From NCBI GenBank assembly GCA_038206725.1, contig JBBRAO010000060.1, forward strand, positions 1 to 11,485: 11,485 nt of DNA, read 5' to 3'. This DNA comes from JBAXXL01 sp038206725 (lineage in GTDB: Bacteria; Bacteroidota; Ignavibacteria; Kapaibacteriales; UBA2268). The translations under genes and the position numbers were made by a program. This document shows, in pieces, positions 1-6,113 of this stretch (the first letter of the stretch is position 1; every line of letters begins with the position of its first letter). Under the pieces are notes generated by a model. It saw only the letters and a list, made by a program, of their open reading frames with translations, was not told the origin of the DNA and searched no databases.

Positions 1-245
1 ATAATTTTAAAAACCACATAGAAAACTCAATTATTTTTTATAAATTAAAATTCATAATCGAAATTTTCAATCTGTGCATTTCAAAATTGCATTATTCCAA
101 TAACAATTCCAAATAAGAAAAATTAATCTTTGTTCATAAAATTACTCTATCTATCTATCATATAATAATGAATTAAAGGAATGATAAATAATTTTAAAAA
201 ACATTTTATTTTTTGTTAGACTTATGGACATAAGGTTCGGTGACG

Positions 246-276
246 TTGAGGAGACGCACGCGGCGCGTCTCCTCAA
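246..276. repeat. Perfect 12-bp stem hairpin of the GGAGACGC/GCGTCTCC type
   Basis: The arms TTGAGGAGACGC (246-257) and GCGTCTCCTCAA (265-276) are perfect reverse complements around a 7-base loop. The element is far richer in G+C than its surroundings. It is followed by A's on the plus strand, which on the minus strand means T's precede the hairpin, so it does not fit an intrinsic terminator in either direction. From memory, palindromes with GAGACGC arms are dispersed intergenic repeats in several phyla, including Bacteroidota and cyanobacteria. That this is one of them is inference. Confidence 0.55.
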
Positions 277-283
277 AAAAACA

Positions 284-307
284 TTACCAAGCAGGAGTTT
301 GGAAACG
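284..307. repeat. Imperfect palindrome of the CCAAGC-N4-GTTTGG type
   Basis: CCAAGC (287-292), loop AGGA (293-296) and GTTTGG (297-302) form a short stem with one G-U pair, flanked by partly complementary TTA and AAAC. It lies eleven bases from the neighbouring GAGACGC hairpin. From memory it resembles a very widespread small palindrome in bacterial intergenic DNA (two halves like ACCAAGC and GTTTGGT). Membership is inferred from the pattern only. Confidence 0.45.
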
Positions 308-336
308 AGATAAACTTATAATAATGATTTATTTTT

Positions 337-1500
337 TTAATCCGCGTCGTGCAATTCCCCGCTGTCGCTGTAAAGTTCTTTTGGTTTTTTGAACAGCGAA
401 ATTATTTTACCCGTAAACAAACCGCCGACAATCGCTAAAACTATTGTAATACCAATGCCTTTCAATTGAGCTGAAGCATCTAAGCCATCAACAATTACGA
501 TAGCGGCAAGACCGCCGAATAAACCCGGAATACCGTGAAGGTTAGATACACCGCACGTATCAATGAATTTAAGTAATTTTTGATTTTTAGCTTGGAAGAT
601 AGTGTAACCTACTGTTGAAAGAACACCGGCAATGGCGCCAATTAGCATCGCTTGCGGATGAGAGGCGAAATCGCAGGTTGCTCCAATAGCTACGCCGCCA
701 GCAAGAGCCGCGTTCGCTATATCGGCAATATTCGCTTTCCCTCTTATCGAAACTGAAGTTATGTATGTAGCGAGAGTGGATCCGCACAAGGCGAGGAAAA
801 CATTCACTACAGTATGCGGAATCGCGGCAACGGGCACAAGAGCGGCGCAAAAGCTGGGCCAGAAGACCCATAACACCATACTCCCTAAAATTGAATATCT
901 ATCGCTTGTAGCATCGGACTCGATAGGCGTTTCCGTATCCTTTTTTTTGTGTAACGCCATCGCGGCGGCAACACCGAAAAGCGCGCCAAAAGCGTGGATG
1001 ACAATTGATCCGCCCGTATCGGCGACTTTCCCTACGAAATGGAAATAGTCGTCAACAACAATCAATTCATTAAACATATAAAACGGAATAAATAATAAGC
1101 CAAGTATCAAATATTGATAGATTTGTATTCTTCCTAATATAGCTCCGGTAGCAATAAGTAAACTTGCGGCGGCAAATTCGGCAAGTATTAATTGCTCAAT
1201 TTCGCCTTTGCCTTCGAAAATTCCAAAACTTTTGATGCACATATATAGTGGCAAAGCGATACTAACTAAAAGAAATGTTGCCGTTAGCGCGGAACGCCCG
1301 TACTTTTTGACAAATACCATTAAAAAACCGAAACCAAGCAATAACATCGCCATAATATGAATCGCGCGATCGTATTGTTGAATTTGCAAAACACCATAAA
1401 GACCGCTTGTTTCTACTTGCTGAGCAAACAGACTAACCGAAGAACAGAGTAATAGTATCATAATAGACACAATTTTTGGAATGATTTTTTTACTTTTCAT
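337..1500 (-). CDS. Rh-family (Rhesus/Rh50-like) ammonia/ammonium channel
   Basis: Integral inner-membrane channel of the Amt/Mep/Rh superfamily, expected to conduct NH3/NH4+. The signatures are Rh rather than Amt. An N-terminal HIMAMLLLGFGFLMVF segment resembles Rh TM1, the block DTGGSIVIHAFGALFG (161-176) supplies the first pore histidine (H169) and the conserved D161, and DTCGVSNLHGIPGLFGG (314-330) supplies the second twin histidine (H322). At 387 residues with about eleven or twelve hydrophobic segments, it has the family's usual size. Residues 1-26 look like a signal peptide ending near SLFAQ, as in other bacterial members. The start is the ATG at 1500, with only a weak AAAG upstream. 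No glnK/PII gene lies beside it, which fits Rh rather than Amt. The middle of the gene looks richer in G+C than its neighbours, but Ala/Gly-rich composition explains part of that. Family is secure; substrate (NH3, possibly CO2) is inferred. Confidence 0.9.
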   Translation of the reverse strand: MKSKKIIPKIVSIMILLLCSSVSLFAQQVETSGLYGVLQIQQYDRAIHIMAMLLLGFGFLMVFVKKYGRSALTATFLLVSIALPLYMCIKSFGIFEGKGEIEQLILAEFAAASLLIATGAILGRIQIYQYLILGLLFIPFYMFNELIVVDDYFHFVGKVADTGGSIVIHAFGALFGVAAAMALHKKKDTETPIESDATSDRYSILGSMVLWVFWPSFCAALVPVAAIPHTVVNVFLALCGSTLATYITSVSIRGKANIADIANAALAGGVAIGATCDFASHPQAMLIGAIAGVLSTVGYTIFQAKNQKLLKFIDTCGVSNLHGIPGLFGGLAAIVIVDGLDASAQLKGIGITIVLAIVGGLFTGKIISLFKKPKELYSDSGELHDAD

Positions 1501-1720
1501 ACGCTTTAAAGATTATAATTTATAATAATGTGATTTATTTCTTAATATCGGAATAATAAAAAGCAAAAATAGTATTTTTTAGTCAAATAAATCACGGGAT
1601 TTAAAAAAAATTTCACGACATTACTAATAAAAACATAAGTAAAAAACGTATAAATAGAATAAGTATAATTATAATGGAAATTAAGTAAAATGCTTATAAT
1701 TTGCGTTCGATACTTTAGCC

Positions 1721-1761
1721 AAAAAAAAACTCATCCGGCGAAATGAATTCATCGGATGAGT
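1721..1761 (-). terminator. Intrinsic terminator, minus strand
   Basis: ACTCATCCG (1729-1737) and CGGATGAGT (1753-1761) form a perfect 9-bp stem. On the minus strand it is followed directly by about nine T's (the A-run 1721-1729 on the plus strand). It lies 22 bases past the stop of the presumed receptor remnant and about 90 bases past the metallo-beta-lactamase stop. It should end transcription of that gene and separate it from the Rh channel gene. Confidence 0.85.
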
Positions 1762-1783
1762 AAAAAAAGTGAGCGAATATTAT

Positions 1784-1852
1784 TTAAAACTGATATAAAA
1801 TCCTGTATTTTATATAGCTTGTTCCGGGCATTTCGAAAAAGTCCGCGTTTTT
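1784..1852 (-). pseudogene. Orphan C-terminus of a TonB-dependent receptor / outer-membrane beta-barrel
   Basis: On the minus strand, in a frame different from the preceding metallo-beta-lactamase gene, codons from 1852 down read KNADFFEMPGTSYIKYRI then LYQF and a TAA stop (1786-1784). A C-terminal Phe with hydrophobic or aromatic residues at every second position before it (F, Y, I, Y, I) is the signature of the last strand of an outer-membrane barrel. A MPGTS/MPGR-like turn before that strand is common in TonB-dependent receptors. The frame is closed by a stop at 1874-1876, so only about 23 receptor-like codons remain, with no start of their own. An intrinsic terminator follows 22 bases later, as expected for a real gene end. 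The reading is pattern-based on a very short peptide; chance is possible but the combination is unusual. Confidence 0.5.
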
Positions 1853-1853
1853 C

Positions 1854-2591
1854 CTATTTCTCTTTATACTCATTCAGCAAATCTAATGTGTGCTGAAGTG
1901 TTGTAAAGTTACCATATTTGAAGTGTCCGGGAACGACATATTTCGCTTTTGGATATTTAGTGATAAGCTTATTCATCGTAACAATCCAGCTGTCTATATC
2001 GGCACCTTCGACATTTCCCATATTATATGCCACATCGCTTTTAATCAAACACCCACCATAAAGCATTTTCAAATCCGGTACCCAAATCACTAGATTGTCT
2101 TTTGAATGACCGACTCCAGGGTAATAAGTTTCGAATCCTAATCCACCGAAATTAAATGTTGTATCCTTTAAAAAATGGAATTCAGCGCGTTTATCACCAT
2201 TAACTTTGCATAAACTATCGGTCATAAATGAAGTGTATGTTCGTACTCCGTATTTTCGAAGGATTTCCAAACCAATAGTTCTATCGTCGTGGGAATGAGT
2301 CGAAATACAAAGCTTAACTTTTTGATTATGCTTTGCTTGTATGCTATCCAAAAGTGGTTTTACTTGGTTCGTGTCCCAAGGTGTATCTAACATTACAACA
2401 CCTTCGCCGGTAAGGAAATACATTCCATTTGAAGGATAGGGGGTACCATTAACATCTTGGAATGTGATAAAAACATAGGAGCTATCAGTTAATTGTCTTA
2501 TATAAAGAGGAATGTGCTCTTTGGACTTTAGCAATGAACTGCTCGATGAAAACGTAAGCATAATAATAAAAATGAAAACGACCTTTTTCAT
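1854..2591 (-). CDS. Exported subclass B1-type metallo-beta-lactamase
   Basis: Predicted periplasmic Zn-dependent hydrolase of the metallo-beta-lactamase fold; B1 enzymes hydrolyse the beta-lactam amide bond. The 245 residues begin with a signal peptide (MKKVVFIFIIMLTF, to about residue 22) and match normal B1 length. All six B1 ligands are visible: H99, H101 and D103 in THSHDD, H162 in PGVGHS, C181 in GGCLIKS and H223 in VVPGHF. These equal His116, His118, Asp120, His196, Cys221 and His263 in standard numbering. K184, three after the Cys, matches the substrate-binding Lys224 of many B1 enzymes. The MGNVEGADIDSW stretch (191-202) is also B1-like. No Shine-Dalgarno precedes the ATG, which is common in Bacteroidota. 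It stands alone in a 129-base/353-base setting. True beta-lactamase activity is inferred; an ancestral hydrolase of other function is possible. Confidence 0.85.
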   Translation of the reverse strand: MKKVVFIFIIMLTFSSSSSLLKSKEHIPLYIRQLTDSSYVFITFQDVNGTPYPSNGMYFLTGEGVVMLDTPWDTNQVKPLLDSIQAKHNQKVKLCISTHSHDDRTIGLEILRKYGVRTYTSFMTDSLCKVNGDKRAEFHFLKDTTFNFGGLGFETYYPGVGHSKDNLVIWVPDLKMLYGGCLIKSDVAYNMGNVEGADIDSWIVTMNKLITKYPKAKYVVPGHFKYGNFTTLQHTLDLLNEYKEK

Positions 2592-2720
2592 ACAATAAAA
2601 TTTAATTTAATTAAAATCTATTATACGAATTAGACCGTTTTCTGTTGCGTCGTTAAGAATGATTATTTTTCGCTTTTTTATAAAATTGTTTATAGTCCAA
2701 TGATAAAATAAAGTTGAAGA

Positions 2721-3089
2721 TTAATGACAATTGTGGTGACTACAACAATTTTCAGAGTTCAATTGTTCCATTTGTGAAAAATCAAGTCTTGATACTATAT
2801 TTTTAATACTTGTGCTTTCAGCTAATTTGAACACTTGTATATCCATAGCCTGCAAATTCATTAAAGCTTTAGCTCCCATACCGGATACAATTACAGCGGT
2901 GACGCCCTTTTCTAATAATGGAGTGATTGGGTTGCACATTCCGTGTTCGTGTTCAGCGTGAGCATTGTTCAGTATTTCGTGAGTCATAGTATGAGAATCA
3001 TATATTAAAAAGTATGGAGCACTACCGAAATGTCCGTAAGTTAAGGAATCCATACCATTGTTTTGTTCTATTGGAATGCATATTTTCAT
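2721..3089 (-). CDS. NifX/NifB-type dinitrogenase iron-molybdenum cofactor-binding domain protein
   Basis: A single-domain 122-residue cytosolic protein of the Nitro_FeMo-Co family (PF02579). The family includes NifX, NafY and the C-terminus of NifB, but most stand-alone members occur outside nitrogen fixation. Visible features are the KICIPIE first strand, the family's HFGSAPYF motif (20-27) and the VTAVIVSGMGAKA stretch (63-75). It carries two probable metal-binding patches: HAEHEHGMC (44-52) and a C-terminal tail with C115, C116, H118, H119, C121 and H122. An AGGT Shine-Dalgarno sits about 7-8 bases before the ATG. It lies 21 bases behind the Mrp-like ATPase gene and is probably cotranscribed with it, suggesting a cofactor carrier working with a cluster-transfer ATPase. 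No nif genes are in the window, so a nitrogenase role is unsupported. Confidence 0.85.
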   Translation of the reverse strand: MKICIPIEQNNGMDSLTYGHFGSAPYFLIYDSHTMTHEILNNAHAEHEHGMCNPITPLLEKGVTAVIVSGMGAKALMNLQAMDIQVFKLAESTSIKNIVSRLDFSQMEQLNSENCCSHHNCH

Positions 3090-3110
3090 TCTATTTACCT
3101 ATTTTATAAA

Positions 3111-3914
3111 TTATTTATTTAACATCGAATTAATTTTCGTTGTGATTTTATCAAATTCTGTTTTGATTATATCGTTATCAGTATATGTGTTTAGTTTACC
3201 ATCGTCCGCGGCTTGGCACAGACCGTCAATTAATGGAATTTGAGCAAGTAGCTCGGTATTGAAATTATCAGCCAAGAATTTACCACCCCCTTTGCCAAAA
3301 AGATAATATTTCTCGTCTTTATGATTTTGTGGTGTAAACCACGACATATTCTCGACTATTCCAATTATTGGGATATGAAAATCCTTATGTTGAAATAGCA
3401 TAATAGCTTTTTGCACATCAGCCGAAGATAGCTTTTGAGGTGAAGTTACTATTATCGCTCCGTCAAGAGGAATGTCTTGGCATAAAGTAATTGCGATATC
3501 ACCGGTTCCGGGTGGTAGGTCAATGATTAGATAATCTACACCATCCCAATGAGTTTCGTTAAGAAATTTAGTTAAGTACGATGATGCTAAAGGTCCTCTC
3601 CAAATTGCCGGTTGTTCGGGATCAATAAAAAATCCTATAGACATAATTTGTATATTATCCTTTATCGCGGGCATTATCAATTCATTTTCACCAATTGGAA
3701 TAATACTTGGGCTGAATGATTCTAATCCAAACAGAATAGGAACAGAAGGACCATAAATATCGGCGTCATATATAGCCGTCTTGTATCCTTTCGCTGATAA
3801 TGCATAAGCTAAATTAGCACTTATTGTTGATTTACCAACCCCGCCTTTACCGGAAGCGACGGCAATTATATGCTTCACACCGGGAATTTTCTTTTTTATT
3901 TTTAAATCTATCAT
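3111..3914 (-). CDS. Mrp/NBP35/ApbC-type iron-sulfur cluster carrier ATPase (CxxC-less form)
   Basis: A MinD/SIMIBI-class P-loop ATPase of the Mrp (ApbC/NBP35) family, which assembles or delivers [4Fe-4S] clusters in the cytosol. Visible motifs are the deviant Walker A with signature lysine SGKGGVGKST (21-30), the YDADIYGPSVP block (49-59), WRGP (105-108) and the switch DLPPGTGD (132-139). At 267 residues it lacks the N-terminal MIP18/DUF59 domain found in longer Mrp proteins. The usual CPxC cluster-bridging pair after VENM(S/A)WF is absent: residues 191-204 read SWFTPQNHKDEKYY. I recall this from Bacteroidota-type Mrp proteins, which usually keep other domains. The gene precedes the NifX-like gene by 21 bases. 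Function as Fe-S carrier is a family inference, weakened by the missing cysteines. Confidence 0.88.
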   Translation of the reverse strand: MIDLKIKKKIPGVKHIIAVASGKGGVGKSTISANLAYALSAKGYKTAIYDADIYGPSVPILFGLESFSPSIIPIGENELIMPAIKDNIQIMSIGFFIDPEQPAIWRGPLASSYLTKFLNETHWDGVDYLIIDLPPGTGDIAITLCQDIPLDGAIIVTSPQKLSSADVQKAIMLFQHKDFHIPIIGIVENMSWFTPQNHKDEKYYLFGKGGGKFLADNFNTELLAQIPLIDGLCQAADDGKLNTYTDNDIIKTEFDKITTKINSMLNK

Positions 3915-4035
3915 TTTAAATCTCTTTTATTTTTAATACTATAATTAATTATAATTACGCATAACCATCTTTATCTCGAACGAAACTATCGTAGGAAATA
4001 AAATTCTAATTTATTATAAGTTATATTTAGAAAGC

Positions 4036-4752
4036 CTATTTCTTCAATATTTTTTCTAAAATAACATTTTTATCAATTTTCTTCGTGCAGAAGAACCAAT
4101 CTTTGCAGTCCAATCCTTCTTCTTTTCCATCTACTCTATCTTGCGCGGCATTACACGAGCCTGCTGGCGAGATAATAACATCATCACCCGGGTACCAATC
4201 CGCAGGAGTAGCTATCCCAAATTCATCCGCCGCTTGTAAAGCTATTATTACTCTATAGAGTTCGTCAAAGTTTCTACCTAAACTTAACGGATAATAAATA
4301 ATTGCTCTTATTATCCCTTTAGGATCAACAAAGAATACTGCTCTAACAGCTTTAGTGGTGCTTTCACCGGGTTGAAGCATTCCATATTTTTTTGCGACAT
4401 TCATAGTAATATCTTCAATAAGAGGGAATTTAACTTCTACATTTTTCATTCCCTTATACTCGATTTTCTCTTTAATGGTACGTAACCAAGCTATATGACT
4501 ATATAAACCATCAATTGAAAGTCCTACTAATTTGCAATTTGCTTTGGCAAATTTATCCTCGAGTGATGCAAATGTAATAAACTCAGATGTACAAACAGGG
4601 GTAAAATCCGCCGGATGACTAAATAATATCGCCCAACCACCTGTGTAATCAGAAGGAAAGTTGATATTTCCTTGAGTTGTTGTTGCACTAAATTCAGGTG
4701 CTTTATCGCCGATTCTTGGCATTGCAATTTGTTGTTCGTTTAATGTTTCCAT
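4036..4752 (-). CDS. Prx6-type peroxiredoxin with archaeal-style C-terminal cysteine pair
   Basis: Thiol peroxidase that reduces H2O2 and alkyl hydroperoxides. The peroxidatic centre is HPADFTPVCTSEF, with C54 and the conserved Pro and Thr of the PxxxTxxC signature, in a thioredoxin fold from about residue 12 to 170. The long C-terminal arm (170-238) with TPADWYPGDD is typical of the Prx6 subfamily. Its end carries C200, then C216 and C222 in GLDCKDWFFC. A pair six residues apart near the end is the arrangement of archaeal peroxiredoxins such as that of Aeropyrum pernix, where one of the two resolves the peroxidatic disulfide. So despite '1-Cys' naming this form is likely to use a resolving cysteine. 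An AAGGT Shine-Dalgarno precedes the ATG. It lies between the PLP enzyme and the Mrp gene with 72- and 121-base gaps, so it may be an independent unit. Confidence 0.9.
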   Translation of the reverse strand: METLNEQQIAMPRIGDKAPEFSATTTQGNINFPSDYTGGWAILFSHPADFTPVCTSEFITFASLEDKFAKANCKLVGLSIDGLYSHIAWLRTIKEKIEYKGMKNVEVKFPLIEDITMNVAKKYGMLQPGESTTKAVRAVFFVDPKGIIRAIIYYPLSLGRNFDELYRVIIALQAADEFGIATPADWYPGDDVIISPAGSCNAAQDRVDGKEEGLDCKDWFFCTKKIDKNVILEKILKK

Positions 4753-4824
4753 TATTTATACCTTATTAAAAGTTCAAAAAATTTCATAGTCAATCATTAA
4801 ATACACGTAACTAAAAGTAAAATA

Positions 4825-6006
4825 TTATACTTTATCTAAAGCTTGTTGTAAATCATTAATTATATCTTCTATGTTTTCGACACCTACGGAAAAACGAACT
4901 AAATCATCAGTAATTCCTGCTGATAGCTTAGCTTCCTTGCTTACACCCGCGTGGGTCATTGAAGCAGGGTGTTGAATTAGCGTTTCAACGCCACCCAAAG
5001 ATACTGCTAAAGTAGCAAGATGAACATTGTCCATAAGTATTTTACCGGCTTCTAAGCCGCCTTTAACACCAAAACTTATCATTGAACCGGAACCACTCAT
5101 TTGGCTTTTTGCCAATTCATATTGAGGGTGAGATTTTAATCCAGGGTATTTAATCCAAGCTACTTTTGGATGTGCTTCAAGATATTTAGCCACTTTTTCG
5201 GCATTTTCTTGATTTCGTTCAACCCGCAATGACAAAGTTTTTACACCGCGTAGGACCAAATATGCTTGGTGAGGATCCATATTGCAACCCATATAAACCA
5301 TTGCGTGACGGATCTTTTTATATAAATCTTTGTCCTTTGCTATAATTATACCACCTACAATATCAGCGTGTCCATTAATGAACTTAGTTACTGAATGAAG
5401 TACAACATCTGCACCTAAATCGAGTGGTTTTTGAAGATATGGAGTAGAAAATGTATTGTCAACAACTAATGCCAAGTTGTGTTTCTTCGCGATTTCCGCG
5501 CACGCTCTTATATCTGTCAATTCCATTGTTGGATTCGATGGAGTTTCTACATACAACACTTTTGTATTTGGACGAATTGCCGCTTCTATAGCATCTAAAT
5601 CGGAAGTATTAACAAAAGAAGCCTCCACGCCGAATCTGGAAAAATCTTGTTCTAAAACACCACGAGCCGGACCATAAACCGACGCAGTGCTGACTATATG
5701 ACTTCCGGAACCTAACAATGCCATATATACACTTGTTATTGCCGACATACCGGAACTTGTCGCAATACCGTCAAATCCATTTTCAAGCTCAGCTATGTTT
5801 TTTTCTAAAGCGCGAATAGTTGGATTAGCTATTCTCGTGTAAATATATCCATCACTCGCCCCCGAGAAACAATCAGCTCCTTCTTGAGCACTTTTAAATT
5901 TAAATGTTGAAGTTTGGTAAATTGGTACAGTTGCACTACCAAACTGGTCTTCGTGTTCACCCGCGTGGATGAGTTTTGTGTTAAATCCTACATTTTTGGT
6001 ATTCAT
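4825..6006 (-). CDS. PLP-dependent Cys/Met metabolism enzyme, probably methionine gamma-lyase
   Basis: A 393-residue fold-type I PLP enzyme of the cystathionine gamma-synthase/gamma-lyase superfamily. Visible residues are the cofactor phosphate contacts YTR (56-58), SSGM (84-87), ring-stacking Y111, the ring-nitrogen acid D183 in VVDNTFSTPY, and Schiff-base K208 in HSVTKFINGHADIVGG. The N-terminus (NTKLIHAGEHEDQFGSATVPIYQTSTF) and overall length favour methionine gamma-lyase (methionine to methanethiol, 2-oxobutyrate and ammonia) over the longer O-acetylhomoserine sulfhydrylases. Against it, the position matching the lyase's special cysteine (C116 of the Pseudomonas enzyme) is P113 in YGPARG, so cystathionine gamma-lyase/synthase or O-succinylhomoserine sulfhydrylase activity is possible. 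An AAAGGT Shine-Dalgarno precedes the ATG. No other methionine or cysteine gene adjoins it. Confidence 0.85.
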   Translation of the reverse strand: MNTKNVGFNTKLIHAGEHEDQFGSATVPIYQTSTFKFKSAQEGADCFSGASDGYIYTRIANPTIRALEKNIAELENGFDGIATSSGMSAITSVYMALLGSGSHIVSTASVYGPARGVLEQDFSRFGVEASFVNTSDLDAIEAAIRPNTKVLYVETPSNPTMELTDIRACAEIAKKHNLALVVDNTFSTPYLQKPLDLGADVVLHSVTKFINGHADIVGGIIIAKDKDLYKKIRHAMVYMGCNMDPHQAYLVLRGVKTLSLRVERNQENAEKVAKYLEAHPKVAWIKYPGLKSHPQYELAKSQMSGSGSMISFGVKGGLEAGKILMDNVHLATLAVSLGGVETLIQHPASMTHAGVSKEAKLSAGITDDLVRFSVGVENIEDIINDLQQALDKV

Positions 6007-6113
6007 TTTTTTACCTTTATTTATTATTTGATTATTGAAAAAATATTATATATTAAAAAATTATTGTTTCGTTTTTTAAAGAAGTAAAAGACTTTGTATT
6101 ATTTTTATCAAAT

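Larger units (their letters stand above)
1..336. other. Gene-free AT-rich segment downstream of the Rh channel gene
   Basis: No credible reading frame is visible on either strand. Most of the stretch is A/T with no recognisable motif, apart from a short CTAT microsatellite (about 146-158). The exception is a G+C-rich island at about 230-310 that carries two palindromic units, annotated separately. No canonical intrinsic terminator for the Rh gene is visible here: the strong hairpin has its T-run on the wrong side for minus-strand transcription. Confidence 0.6.

Noticed and set aside
246..276. Strong hairpin taken as terminator of the Rh channel gene
   Set aside because: On the minus strand the T-run comes before, not after, the stem; on the plus strand A's follow. 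Neither direction gives a canonical intrinsic terminator.
761..1048. Plus-strand open frame inside the Rh gene
   Set aside because: It has no recognisable domain and overlaps a clear membrane protein gene on the other strand; a shadow frame.
1564..1587. TATTTTTG (-7-like) with TTTG upstream as promoter of the Rh gene
   Set aside because: The spacer between the two boxes is only 12 bases, too short for the Bacteroidota pattern, and the region is so AT-rich that a single box is weak evidence.
1793..1815. Perfect 9-bp palindrome ATATAAAAT-N5-ATTTTATAT as a regulatory site
   Set aside because: It is entirely A/T in the arms, lies inside the presumed receptor tail codons, has no T-run and no repeat elsewhere in the window; probably chance.
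2721..3089. Evidence for nitrogen fixation
   Set aside because: The NifX-like domain is widespread outside diazotrophs and no nifHDK, nifE or nifN gene is present in the window.
3941..3952. Palindrome ATAATTAATTAT upstream of the Mrp gene
   Set aside because: Pure A/T palindromes of this size are expected by chance in this base composition.
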